Positions 37,060 to 48,639 of a stretch of 64,000 nucleotides of DNA are shown piece after piece; position 1 is the first letter of the stretch, and each line of letters begins with the position of its first letter. The position numbers and the translations under genes are program-made. This DNA is from Garcia nutans (taxonomy: Eukaryota; Streptophyta; Magnoliopsida; Malpighiales; Euphorbiaceae), in assembly GCA_947685225.1 (NCBI GenBank), contig CANTUV010000053.1:2341501-2405500 (forward strand), written 5' to 3'. The notes under the pieces were generated by a model. It worked only from the letters and a program-made list of their open reading frames with translations, had not been told where the DNA came from and made no database searches.

Positions 37060-38652
37060 TGTTGTCCTAAGATGGCAGCCAAGAGGGGGGTGAATTTGTT
37101 GATTTAAAGATGTGATGGTAAATTGAAAATTTTAAAAGAAGCAAACCAAGAAAGGAGTAGAGTATAGAAGAATTAACACAAGGAGTTTATAGTAGTTCGA
37201 ATTACCTCAATCCTACATCCACTTCCTTAACAACTTGTTAAGGTTTTACTAATCTTGAGTTATTGCAAGCTCAACTCTAACTTGGTATTTTCTCAAGCTC
37301 ACATCAAACTTTTACAAGGTTTGAGAATTTTCCTTACAACCCAACAAGAGTTTTCCCAGGCTCACTCTACAACCTAAGTATTCCAAAGCTCACACTCAAA
37401 CTTACAATGGTGTTTCAATGCTCACACCCAATACTCAAGGAATAAAAGTATAAATTTTGATGCAAGGAAATGAAAGATGTTAAACTTGCCTAATGCAATC
37501 ACAATCTTTTACAAAAATGTGATTTATTATGGTATTTATAGCCTTCAAGTTTTCAACTAGCCGTTTAGAGTAGGAGCCAACATGTTTGACTCTTGTCTCC
37601 TACTTAAATCGCTTTTCTGAGCTAGTTCATGGTAGGACTAGCTTTGGTCCAATTGGTTCGGGCTCAGCAAGGTCAGACTTCCTTTAGTTCGATCAGATCG
37701 GGCTCTGCATGGCAAGACTAAGCTCGGTCTGGTCATGCTCTTCATATTTTTTGACAAAATTTCTTCAATGGCTAGTACACATGGCATCACTAATTGAGTG
37801 GATTAACAATGACTATATTTTTTAAACTCCGTACCAGTGGTATGCTAGGGACAGGTTTGGTCTAGTCGGTCTTCATCTGGTATAATGAGATTTTGAGAGT
37901 ATTGACGACCATGATCATTACTGGAACTTCTTAAATTTTTAGCTCTAGCTCAGTGCGGTTGGACTGCATCAGGCCTGGTCGTACCTGTTGTGGTATGCTA
38001 AAGTTTTTGGAGTGTTTAGTGACCTTGAGCTCTTTTGGGACTTCTGAGGATTTATCATAAGCTCGTTCTACTCAAATTTCATAATAGTCTAGTCAGGACA
38101 TGTAGTCCATTCATCAAGTAGGAATGATATTGAGAATGAGCTCCTCTGGATACTTTGTCTTAAGTATGATATACTTCATCCTTGGTTCTATCAGCTTACA
38201 GCTTAGTATGCTCAGTTGATTACTCAGCTCATGCTCTATCTATTCAGCTCATGTTTTGTCTAATTAGCTCTATCCGTTCAATATCAGCTCGTGCTTTGTC
38301 TAATTAGCTCATCCTTGGTGCATTCTCTAGTTTAGTAAGCTCAGTTTAGGAAAGTTCATGCTCGCCACTTTGTTGCTTGTCAGTTCGGTACTGGTGCACT
38401 GACTTTCAGTTGGTTCATTCAAGAACAATAAGCTATGCTTGGTATCATCATTTCCCAGCTCGGTATGATAATTCCTCATCTTGATATAGTGAGCTACTTC
38501 TCTTAGTCCAGTCGGCCTGGCTGGTGGTCCAGTCGGGCTGTGGAGAATACTTCAATAGATTTAGGTCATGTGAAATGTAACTTGGTACAAATATTAGTCC
38601 TATTCAATTTGACCGCCTAAGATCAAAATAGAAGGCAATAGTTTGGCTAACA
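37060..38652 (-). mobile_element. Element E, 5' LTR (1593 bp)
   Basis: On the element strand it starts TGTTAGCCAAAC (38652) and ends TAGGACAACA (37060). The inner edge is fixed by the primer-binding site. The outer edge is inferred from the TGTTAG start; CTATG (38653-38657) would be the TSD but the partner is lost. It contains imperfect repeats of the type GCTCGGT/GGTCTGGTC and CAGCTCATGCTTTGTCTA (38230-38320). Confidence 0.78.
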
Positions 38653-39412
38653 CTATGGACTGCTCCTCCTTCATCTCCTTCATACCATTGCCTAGCTTTT
38701 AGGCTTGACCTAGTCTTCCATCACTTCCTCCATACACTTAAAGTAGCTTCCCTGACCTAACTCATACCCTTAGGTTAACTATTACATTCCTCATTCAACA
38801 TTGACCTTCATCCAACACCTTCATCTTATCCCTCTCCCAAATGTCCATACCTATAGGCCTACCCTTAGCCATTCCCCTCCATACACTTTCCTCACCTTCA
38901 TCTAGTTCACCACCAACATCCCCTTACATAAGGTTCACCATTCCATCCTTAAAGCCCCTCAAGCTCAATTCTTTAGCCCTAAATCTTGTCCTTAAGCATG
39001 AACTTTAGCTAACTTAGCCTTATAACTCTACTTTTTAGGGACATACCTAGCCGTTCCTTAGCCATGATTGCTTGAACCTTTAGGATCATACTTTAACCTT
39101 ATGGCTCAACCCATCTAGGACCACATCTAACTTATGGCTCAACCCATCTAGGACCACATCTAACCTTACCTAGCCTCATTGCTCAACTCCTTAAGGACCA
39201 TACCTAACCATAGCTTATCCTTATGGCCTGAACCTTTAGGACCACCCCCTTAGCCTCATGGCTTGAACCTTTTAGACCATGCCCAACCTCATCCTAGCCT
39301 CATGGCCTAAACCTTTAGGACCATTCCCAACCAGCCTTAGTTGCAATGGCTTGAACTTTTAGGACCACACCTATCCTTTGAACCTTAGCCACAAGAGTGA
39401 AACCTTAAAACC
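38653..39412. repeat. Pyrimidine-rich stretch with degenerate minisatellite
   Basis: No gene seen. From about 39005 to 39390 imperfect units of 40-60 bp repeat phrases such as CTCATGGCTTGAACC, TTTAGGACCA and ACCTAGCC. Two units near 39095-39160 are nearly identical. The origin is unknown; it may be the outer part of an old element. Confidence 0.65.
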
Positions 39413-39905
39413 TATCACACCCCATAGTTGGAGTGGATGGTCCTAGGGCTCGGGTCGGTATAATACGTTGGAACCACGTAGAACCCATATCAGAATAGAG
39501 CAGATAATAAGATTTTACTAAGCTTTTTTTTTATTTTACTTGTTAAAAATATTTCCATATCTGAATTCCCATACATTACATATAAAAAAAATTTCCTAGT
39601 TGTCTTCCCTTTTTGCTACTCTTAGATGCCATAGCATCACTTTAGCCAAAGTTGTACTACATATAAAACAATACTAAAAACAACATCAACGTGAGGGGTG
39701 AGCTGTAACTCAATGACTATTCTTGCTTTTTAGTGCGTGTTTTAGTTTCATTTTATATTATTAACATGTTAAGTAGCTTATTAAAATTTATGAGATACTT
39801 GTTGTTCAATTTAGTATATTAGCATGGTATTACACACTTAGAATCACACGACACACTTATATTTAAGGAATGTATTGTATTCTAGAAGAAACATTATCAT
39901 ATAAT
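39413..39905 (-). mobile_element. Possible LTR fragment cut by G
   Basis: TATCACACCCCATAGTTGG at 39413 resembles, on the minus strand, the common Gypsy LTR end GGGGTGTGACA with one change. The fragment runs to the start of G at 39906. No partner seen. Confidence 0.45.
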
Positions 39906-41653
39906 TGTAGATCCTTAATTTTGGCATGGGTTAAATTCAATCCTAACTAAAAGGTCTAGGACAAGTCCAAGAAGTTTAAACCTAGTCTTATTAAATTTTT
40001 AAAAGCTTGAATTGAGTATACTTTAATTTTAAAAGCCCAAAACAAAGATGGACCAACTTGATATGACCAAACTGACTTGGTTTGACTCAAAAGCCAAAGA
40101 TCATGTCAAATTGGAGAGTCAATTCGACATGATCCTTGTGCATGTTGAATTGACAAGCCCAATTGACATGGACAAGGGTCCATGTCAAATTGGTATGACC
40201 TTTTGCCCTGATTTCAAGCAATTTTAATTGTAATAGAACCAGATTGACTTTTTTTTTAATCATAGTTTAAGACTATTAAACTTTGCCCTAATATTGCCTA
40301 TAAAAATGCAATTAACAAACAAAAAAGGTGGGAGCCACAATTAAAAAAAAAGATACAGAGAGAGCAACAACAATTAAGGAAGAAAAAAGCAATTGATACA
40401 AAAAAAGCAAAACACAAAAAGAGATAAAGAACAGAGACATAAAAGCAAAACATAAAAGATTGTTTCGCTCAACCAAAACTAATTGACCCAAGGAGACAAT
40501 AGCATCATCAAGCTTTAACTTCGGTGGATTGAGGCTCTCAAATAGAGTTTGGTTCAACAGATTAAATTTGGCGGAGTCAACAAATGAATGTTTGATTTAA
40601 TAATTTATTTAAATTAAATTCTATTTATCTTATTCATCATATAATATGACATAATCCCATGTTATTTGTTCGGTTTAGAAGTTACATCCAATAACAACAA
40701 TTTTAAAATTTCATGTAGTAGCCATAACCCAAGTTTTTAATAATTCCTAAAATCCTAATTTCCAAATAACAAATTGCTAAAACCCTAATCAAAAACCACA
40801 AATTCAAAAACCTTAAATTTCATCCAGTATCCATAGCACTAATTCCTAAAACCCTAATCTAAAACTCTAAATTCCATAATAAAACCCTAATTCCACAACA
40901 AAACCCTACCTTGTAAATTGTTTATATTAATATCTATATGTAAATTGTATTTTTTATGATTAACTATAACATCATTAGTTTAGCATTAATTTATAATTGT
41001 TAGCATAATGGCTGGTTATTTGTTTGATTACTTGCATTACCATGGATAATTATTAAGTATTTATTGATTGTATTTTTAAGAGACTTATAAAAGGCATGTT
41101 TTCACTTTGTGGGTGCCTTATTTATTTAATTTATTTCTTTTATCTTATTTGTATTTGAGAATTAATGTAAGGGACACATTTTCACCAATTAGTGGGTGCC
41201 CTATTTTTATTTACTTGTGTTTTACACATTGGATATTGTAAGGGCATGTTTCCATCCTTGGATGGGTGCCCATTTTGTTTGTTTGACTTGATTTATAATA
41301 TGATGGATGCTTATTCCTTTTAATTGCCTATAATATGGATAATATCATAACAATATAAGAATTTAATAATATTTATACCTAAAAAGGAGGTCGGTTCTAA
41401 TGAACCAGGAGTTTTGGGGGGTGTTGGATCATTCTCACCTTCCCCACACGTCTCCAACTTTTCGAACCCAAGTAGGGGGTTGGGGATTCCTTAAGAATCG
41501 AGTCATCCACCAATTTCTATTTCTTTCTCAGCCCCTTTGGATGGCACCTCCATTTCTCCGGATTTAGGCTCGTGTTCTCTAAGTCCCAGAGCCTAACAAT
41601 GTCGAAGTCACAAGAACTATTCCACTAGGAGTGGGGGCAAAAATCCCCACTCA
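39906..41653 (+). mobile_element. Element G, 5' LTR, Tat/Ogre-like (1748 bp)
   Basis: It begins TGTAGATCCTTAATTTTGGC and ends AAATCCCCACTCA, with a Tat-type primer-binding site 3 bp further on. A homologous copy in the same orientation lies at 60678-62398. A TATA box is at 40299-40306. The U3 part holds inverted ATTTGACATG/CATGTCAAAT motifs (40080-40200). A hydrophobic ORF on the minus strand (40312-40557) is repeated in the other LTR but with a different frame, so I do not treat it as a gene. Confidence 0.87.
40299..40306 (+). promoter_or_regulatory. TATA box in 5' LTR of G
   Basis: TATAAAAA; identical at 61079-61086 in the second LTR, within a conserved CTAATATTGCC context. Confidence 0.6.
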
Positions 41654-41656
41654 TAG

Positions 41657-41673
41657 TGGTGACTCTAGTGGGG
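41657..41673 (+). other. Element G primer-binding site (Tat/Ogre type)
   Basis: TGGTGACTCTAGTGGGG resembles the TGGCGACTC site used by Tat/Ogre elements (thought to be a tRNA-Arg primer) with C to T. It follows the LTR end CTCA by 3 bp. Confidence 0.75.
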
Positions 41674-42912
41674 ATAAGGAAAGTTGATTCCTTTGGCCTT
41701 TATATTATTTTATTCTTTATTATTATGGTATTATTCATTGCACCATTTAGATTGCATTCTGTGTATGAGTTAGGATCCCCTTGGAACTCGTGTTATGTAT
41801 ATGTGAGGGACACCATACTTTCACTCAAGGTATGGAGATTGAGCATTGCATAACCACTCATAGCCTTATACCTTTTGGTATATACTTGCTATGAAAACCT
41901 AAGCCTTCTTACCCTAAAGACTAAAGCCCACATAGTTGGCCTAGTAACTTTTCTTATGTTTGGACTAATTGTTTGTTGTTTGGCTATGGTTAACATGTCT
42001 TAATTCAATTATGGCCCATTTGGTTTGTCCTTTCCTAATGTGACCTAATTATGGTGAAGACCCAAAACTATTTTATGGCCCAAAAATTATTTTAAATCAA
42101 AAAGCCCAAATCATTTTTCAAAACCTTTTTGGACATCAATTTCTTTCTTGTGGCCCAAGTTTTAAGCCCAAAATTGATCTTTGAAATAAATTTTTACAAT
42201 AGGCTTTGAAATGTTCAAAACCATTTTTTTTTCACTTTATAGTCCATTTAGCTAAATCAAGCTTTTATTGGGCTTTGAAAATTAAAATCTTTTTTCAATG
42301 GATGAAAGTTTTTGAAAATAGACTTTCAATTTACAAATGGGCTTTCAATTAGTTAGGTCAATTATGGAATATTAAAATCAACTGTGGGTCTTATTTATAC
42401 CTAAATATGTTAGGTACGGGCTTGTTTGTGGCATGAACCATTAATTGCTTTTCCAAATAAGAAGTCTATTTATAATAAACCTATTAATTTAGCTTTAATC
42501 CAAGATATGGTAGAAATGCCACTTGATTATTTCAGTGGACCCAATGGATTAAGGCTAAATAAATAAAAATTATCATGAACTGACTCTTATTTTGAAAACA
42601 CAATTATTGGTTATTTTGTTCAAGTGACTCAAAAACAAAGTATCCCTTATTGATATCTTTGTTGACCATGACACCTAAAAAAAGAAACTCGCCACTCGTG
42701 TGTTGATGATATAAGGTTGGAAGAGACATCCTCACTTTACTTATTTGTTTATTTATTACTCATGCACACATGCATATATGCATTGCATTACATCACATTA
42801 ACCTTTTCTTGCTCGTAGACCTGGAGTCACTAGTTCGAGGGCTTACAACAATACTACCTACAACGGTAACTCAAAATCCAGTGAAGGATCAATCAACTTT
42901 GCACTGAAACAA
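41674..42912 (+). other. Leader of element G
   Basis: A 1.2 kb untranslated leader between the primer-binding site and gag, AT-rich, with no ORF of note. Long leaders are usual in Tat/Ogre elements. Confidence 0.6.
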
Positions 42913-44095
42913 ATGGACCGTGATCAAGTTCAGACCCTAGTGAATGATGCTATTGCATCCAAGATGGAAGAACTAAAAGGGGCCCTGGCTGAGGCCGTGA
43001 GAAGTCAATTAACTATACTATTAGAAATGAATGTTGAAGCATCTCCTAGCATTAAGAAGCAGAAAGACAAAGGAATGGCTAAGGTAGAAGAGGTAACCTT
43101 TGATGATGAGAAGGAGGAAAATGATGATTATCACTGGGACCAATACTTCCAAGATCAACAAGAAGATAAGAAAGAAAAGAAGACAACAAAAAAGAAAGCT
43201 GAATCCACCGATGTTGAGAAGATGATTGATGATTTAGAGAAGAAGTTTAAAAAGAAGTTGAAAACTAAAGAGGTGTCGGAGGTGGACAAACTATTTGAAG
43301 ATGATGAAGTCGTTTCTTATAAATTTATGATGCTTACTTTTGCTAAGTATAAGGGCATAGGAAATCCCCACTTATATGTTAAAGAGTACATAACTGCTAT
43401 GTACTCTGCTAGAGCTACCAAGGCTCAAACCTTGAGGTATTTCATGCTTTCCCTCGATCCATGAGTACAAAAATGGTTCAATACCTTGGAAGAAAACATC
43501 CAAAAGATTGGGATTTACTATTTAAGGCCTTCATCCAACAACATGAGTATAATGTTGAGATAAAAGTAACCCTGTTGGATATAGAGTTTATCAAACATAT
43601 GCAAAATGAGAATTTTGTCGACTATGTGAAGAGATGGAGAAATAATGTTGCACTGAAAAAGAGGCCTGATGAATCTGACTAGATCATAATGATAGTGAGA
43701 GGTGTCTTGCCCAACCTCCATGAGAGGCTATCTCTCACCCTTATAAGAAATTTCAAAGATCTTTTCCAAGCTGGCTTGCTAATAGAAGAGTGGGAATGGG
43801 AGAAGAATCACTTTTCTGGAAGGAGGAATGAAAGAGGAAATTACCAATCTGGTAGTCAGAGTGCACAAAAAGAAATGGATATCAATGGAACTATTGGCCA
43901 AGGAAATATAAGGCTATTTTCATATCTGGAGAGACCTTTATCCTGGGTTTTCAATAAGCTGTAGAAGCAAGGGCTATTACAGTCACTGGCTTCTTAACCA
44001 TTACAAAATCCTTTGCCACCAAACTTTAATGCTAAGGCCTTTTGTCCATTCCATCAGATGCAAGGGCATGAAACATATAATCACATGCAGTTAAG

Positions 44096-44100
44096 ACACA
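44096..44100. repeat. Target-site duplication of TRIM T, left copy
   Basis: ACACA here and ACACG at 44510-44514, one transition apart. Removing T with one copy makes the gag reading frame continuous. Confidence 0.8.
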
Positions 44101-44509
44101 TGTTACATAAGGGGTGGCATCAATTATCCTGTGGCAGAGGACTAGGTGTGGGGCCAAGTCACACTCGAATGTTGTGGGTGTTCATGTGTGTTGAATGCAC
44201 TATAAGGCTAGGGTATGTGCCTTTCCTGACACCAATTGGTTTTAAGAGAAGTGTTAGTGCCCGAGGGATAATAAGTGGTATCAGAGCCAAGGTTATGGGT
44301 TTGATTCCTAGTGGGAGCAATTGCTGAGGGGGAGATTGTTACACAAGGGGTAGCATCAATTGTCCCATGGAGAAGGCCTAGGTGTGGGGCCAAGTCATAG
44401 TCGAATGCCTTGGGTGCTCATATGTGCTAAATGCACTATAAGGCTAGAGTATGCTCCTTTCCTGACACCAATTATTTTAAGAAAAAGTGGTAGCATCAGA
44501 GGTCCTACA
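44101..44509 (+). mobile_element. T: TRIM (409 bp terminal-repeat retrotransposon in miniature)
   Basis: Two direct repeats of exactly 173 bp (44101-44273 and 44337-44509), both starting TGTTACA and the second ending CCTACA, enclose a 63-bp interior. The interior is AG, then an iMet primer-binding site TGGTATCAGAGCC (44276-44288), about 35 bp of spacer, then the polypurine tract TGAGGGGGAGA (44324-44334). The first LTR has TATAAGG at 44201. It codes for nothing and must borrow proteins from other elements. No 5S rRNA-like promoter is apparent, so I see no sign of the Cassandra family. Confidence 0.92.
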
Positions 44510-44640
44510 ACACGAGATCCAAAATCTCATTGATAGTGGGAAGTTGCCCGAGGCCAACAAACCTAGCACGGAAGACAATCTTTTGCCTAAGTTTGGCAGA
44601 GTACCTTCACCGGCAACCTTCACAAAATGAGGAGGATTGA

Positions 44641-46034
44641 AAGAAGATTTTGTTTTATCCTCTTTTCAAGATGAAAGTGCAGGAGATATAAAGTGATGAG
44701 AAATTCCATTCAACAAACCTCTCTTGGCTTGAGTGTTGCTCATTTTATTTTGCTTTCTTTGGTCTTTCATTGGAACAGTTGTGTTTTTCAAATTAAAATT
44801 ACTTGAATAAATTACTTTTGTTGCATTTATAATTTGCTAGTTTTTGACATTCTGGTGCTCAATCAATGACAAATTTAGCTTGATATTCATAAGCATGTCT
44901 ATGCATCATGATCTGAATGACTTTACTAGGTGAGAAAATTGTTCTATGGCATTGAGTTGTGTATGCTTACTTAGAGAGGACTCCTGCATAATTACATGTG
45001 TTTAGAATCTAGTCGGTCTTAGAACATTCTTTCACAAACTTTTGAGGCAAAATTGAACTCTGCTTATTTGAGAGAGAGATGTTTTATGCATTATTTGGTG
45101 AGCCAACAACTAGTAATCCACCCTATTAATATCAATCCTTAGTTTGTCCCTTTGAGCTTCCATGAGATTTTAGCTTGCATTTTATTGGCTTATAAACCTT
45201 GATAACCTACCTTAAGCTGGTGTGACACTTATGATAGGTCTGATGATCACTGAGCTACCAAAAAAGCAAGAAGATTAAAGAAAGTGATGCTTAGTCCAGA
45301 CTGTAAGGATAGTCAAAGTTTACCTAAACTAGACCTAATTTCTTAGATCTATTTCATCTCTAAGGTGGCATCAGGGCTACAAAAGGATCCATCCTTATTG
45401 AAGATGACTCGTGCTTTCCATAGTCAGAAGCATAGGACAATAGAAACAAGATGACTTTCTTAGAGCTAGGAGCCAACAAAGAAACAAAAAAAAAATCAAT
45501 CAAGAAAAAAAAAGAAAAAAAGAAAAAGATATGAAAAAGAGAAAAGAAAAATAAAAAAGCTCGCTAGGTTGAAAACCCGAAAGGGCAGCCTAGCAAAAAT
45601 TAGAGCAGCTCACTAGTTTCAAAAATCCAAAGGCCGGGCTAGGCAAAAATTAAAGCTAAAAAGAAAATCATAAATTAAAAACTTGAAATGTCAATTCATA
45701 AAACCAATAGAGTTCATTTTACCTGAAGTAGTAGAAGGTTTCCAAACATCCTATGAGAAGAGCTTGACTTGAATTTGTCTATCCCAGCTAGAGACTCAAC
45801 TAAAATAAGAGAAATAGAAAAAAGACCATCTTTCATTCAACATAACTCCAAGTCAAAAGTCCTAGACTGGATATTCCAAAATAGGAAAAGACAGAATAAT
45901 GAAATCCCATATCCAAAAGAAGCTAAAATAACCAAGAAAATAGAGTAGAAGAAGTTAAAAAAGGGAAATAGATAGGAAAAAAGAGAAAAGGAAAAAAAAG
46001 AGAAAGGAAAAAAAGGAAGAAAAATGAGAGAGAA
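44641..46034 (+). other. 3' region of element G directly after gag (no pol)
   Basis: No RT, integrase or protease motif in any frame. It holds A-rich runs (45470-45560) and two similar units with GCTCGCTAGGTTGAAAACCC and GCTCACTAGTTTCAAAAATCC (45561-45655). Such sequence stands near the 3' end of Tat/Ogre elements, so the pol region has been lost or was never present. Confidence 0.6.
46030..46034. repeat. Target-site duplication of F (GAGAA), left copy
   Basis: GAGAA here and at 55886-55890. Confidence 0.88.
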
Positions 46035-46429
46035 TGTAACACCCTTATACCCTATAAACGTATAATACAAACACTCCCAATATGTAAAATATGCATATAC
46101 GGTATAAAAATATCACAATTTGGTTTAATAAAATTTTTTATATTCCTTTATTACTCAAAACATTTGTATTTATACAGATATACATATGTATCAGAATACA
46201 TGATACCTCACATTATCTCATTATTTAAAACACTATTTATAATTTACAGTACATATATACATATTCTCAAGGCATAATATTAAAATACACTTTAATATAA
46301 GATTTATATATGTTGGCGAAGTGGTTGTGTTCTTGATGTTGCAATACGCTTCAAGCTCAACCAACTAAAACCTAGACCCAATCTAGCCTAGTATAACTCT
46401 CCGGCTCTACCAAATCACCCCTGTCACCT

Positions 46430-46467
46430 GCACGATGAATTATAATCGCACTAAGCCGAAGCCTAGT
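46430..46467 (-). other. Two-hairpin module in left LTR of F
   Basis: Hairpin I is as in A (TTCG loop). Hairpin II on the element strand is GTGCGAT...ATCGTGC, with two G.U pairs; the same bases on the other strand would be C.A mismatches. Confidence 0.7.
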
Positions 46468-47529
46468 GGTACAAACTTTGATAATAATAAAATTCAGAAA
46501 TAATGGCAATGCAAAATGTTCATATGCTATATCATCATATAATATTCAAGATCACTTTTGGATATATGCTTTCATCATTTGATAATTCACATCAACACAT
46601 ACACAAGCATGGGCCCAAACAACTAATACATCATTCAATTCTCAGAGTTGCCATTTTGGTCCATAATGACACCATGTGTCTATTCTCGAAGGCAAAATAT
46701 CAATGTATCAGTCCAACTAGGCCTAGGACTACGACCTGGTCTTTTCACCCAGCCCTGCTTCAAGGACTTAATTCTGAGGTTTACAACCTGCTCTTATTGA
46801 CTCAAAAATATTTTTACAGTGATGCCAAGCGTCTAGCCCCATAGGCAAATATAAGCATGATGCCAAGCACAAAACTATGAAAATTGAATAACATATTAGG
46901 CACATAATTAATTTATGTTTCCATTATCAATCTCTTTCTCATTTTCTCATGGTCAAGCTAGGCACATTGCCTCATTTATTTCATTTATATCAACATCATC
47001 ATATAATCATAATGTATCTCATTTTATACCATCTAGCCATCACCAATGGCTTTACATAATATCATTAATGTATAAACCACATTACCCAAACATTTTGGGT
47101 CATTTTCATATTTTGCACATAGTTCACATTTCATTCAATTTAGCCATTAACAATGGCTTTTCACAATGCATAATAATGCATACATGGCAATTCACATCTC
47201 TTAGCACTGTGTTCATGAATACTTAATGTATCAAGCAGCTTAACACATTTTCCATTCAAAATGTGTTAGGCCAAATGTAATGTAATCACAATCTATTTAT
47301 CAAGAGTTTGTACATACCTTAGGAAACACTCCAAAATAAGCTTTAAAACTTCCTCTAACCTTCTCTTTCAAGTTTCCCTTCAACACTAGGGTTGGGCAAA
47401 CTACTCTCTCTCAATGCCTACACCAAATGTGATCATAAATAACCATTTAATATCACATCCTAAGGCATTCTCAACATCAAATCATTTAAATAAGAATTGT
47501 AAATGAAAAACAAAGAAAAGAGTTATTCT

Positions 47530-47815
47530 CAAGTGACACGCCCAACAACACGAGCGTGTTACTGACTGTGTCACTAACCAATCACATAGAAACTTTGACA
47601 CGTCCAATGACATAGGTGTGTCACTACCCATGTCATTCATTCTGCCTCACAAAATGTTTGACATGCCCAACAGCATGGGCATGTTAATGGTTGTGTCAAT
47701 TATTTTGCCTTACAGAAGCTACGACATGCTTAGGGACATGGTCATATTAATGGTCATTTATCGATATGGAACTCAGTACCATTGACATGCCCAATGACAT
47801 GGTCATGTCAGGTAA
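47530..47815. repeat. ACACGG/ACATGG array in left LTR of F
   Basis: Matches the array of D in reverse, with many CG positions turned to TG or CA (GACATGCCCAA, ATGGTCATGTCA). The other LTR of F has lost about 130 bp between two GACATGCCCAA copies. Confidence 0.78.
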
Positions 47816-48351
47816 AATTTGCATTTTGAACTCTCAACCAAATGAACACAATCATTCCAAATTCAATAATACAACACCCTAAATCATCATCTTAGTTTAT
47901 ATCCATAATTCTCTCACAAATTTAACATTTATATAACTCCAACATATCATAACTATCATCTTATTCAATCAATCATCACTTTCTCTCATAACACATTCAA
48001 AGAAGAAGAAAGAAAAGAAATCTCTTGTCTTTCAATCCAACCTTAAAAATCATCACTAGCTACTTACAACATCTTCACCATATTCAAATATGCCACCAAA
48101 ACATACTAATACAAAATCCCCAAAATCCAAATATCATGTTCTTCCATAGAATTCCAAAGAAACTTTTAAAATGATAAAGGAACTTACCAATTGATGAAGA
48201 ATCCTCAAAATCTTCACTTGAATCCTTGAAATCCCTTCAATTCCTTGATGAATGGAAGAAGAACTCTCCTCTTGACTCTCTCTCTCTCTCTCTCAAACTC
48301 ATGCCAAAGAAGAAGGAAGAAAAGAAAAGACTCTTCTCTTTTCTTTCATCC

Positions 48352-48385
<34 letters not shown>

Positions 48386-48609
48386 TACTATGAACTTAAT
48401 TATACAATATATATATATATATATATATGTAATGTATATCTTGAATATATGTATATATCTTATATATATATCATATTTACATCAAATATATTTCAAATAT
48501 ACACTTTACTTTTTCACTTAAAATCCTTTCATTTTCCATTCAAATCATTTGTTTAATGTATTCAAATTTAATTTATTTTATTTAATATTCAAAAATTAGG
48601 GGTATTACA

Positions 48610-48622
48610 ATTCTCTCCCCCT
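48610..48622 (-). other. Element F polypurine tract
   Basis: AAGGGGGAGAGAATT on the minus strand. Confidence 0.87.
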
Positions 48623-48639
48623 TAAGAGAATTTCGTCCA

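Larger units (their letters stand above)
42913..44640 (+). pseudogene. Element G gag, broken and interrupted by a TRIM
   Basis: MDRDQVQTLVNDAIASKMEE opens a 183-residue frame with a Lys/Glu-rich coiled-coil-like middle, ending in the Tat-type block FAKYKGIGNPHLYVKEYI...YFMLSLDP with TGA where the family continues (WFNTLEEN is in frame after the stop). The capsid continues in another frame (43461-43682: FIQQHEYNVE, FVDYVKRWRN), with further stops, to 43964. Then comes CPFHQMQGHETYNHMQLRH (from 44043), a Tat CxFH finger. At 44100 it is split by T. Beyond T, in the same frame, the finger ends EIQNLIDSGKLPEANKP. Gag stops near 44630. Confidence 0.88.
46035..48609 (-). mobile_element. Element F, 3' LTR (2575 bp)
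   Basis: TGTAACACCC to GGGTATTACA, next to the polypurine tract. Same family as D. It contains a CpG-depleted ACACGG array (47530-47815), (TAA)n and TA-rich runs (48358-48430), the GGGCCC block (46605-46618) and the hairpin module (46430-46467). Confidence 0.93.

Noticed and set aside
40312..40557. Hydrophobic minus-strand ORF, also present at 61068-61337
   Set aside because: It is repeated only because both lie in G LTRs. The frame is not kept between copies, and it is antisense to the transcribed LTR leader.
40850..40920. Telomere-like CCCTAA motifs (also near 61570-61660)
   Set aside because: They are irregular AACCCTAAT phrases in an AT-rich leader, with no exact tandem array.
44101..44509. 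TRIM as a Cassandra element
   Set aside because: I see no 5S rRNA-like A, IE and C boxes in its 173-bp LTRs.
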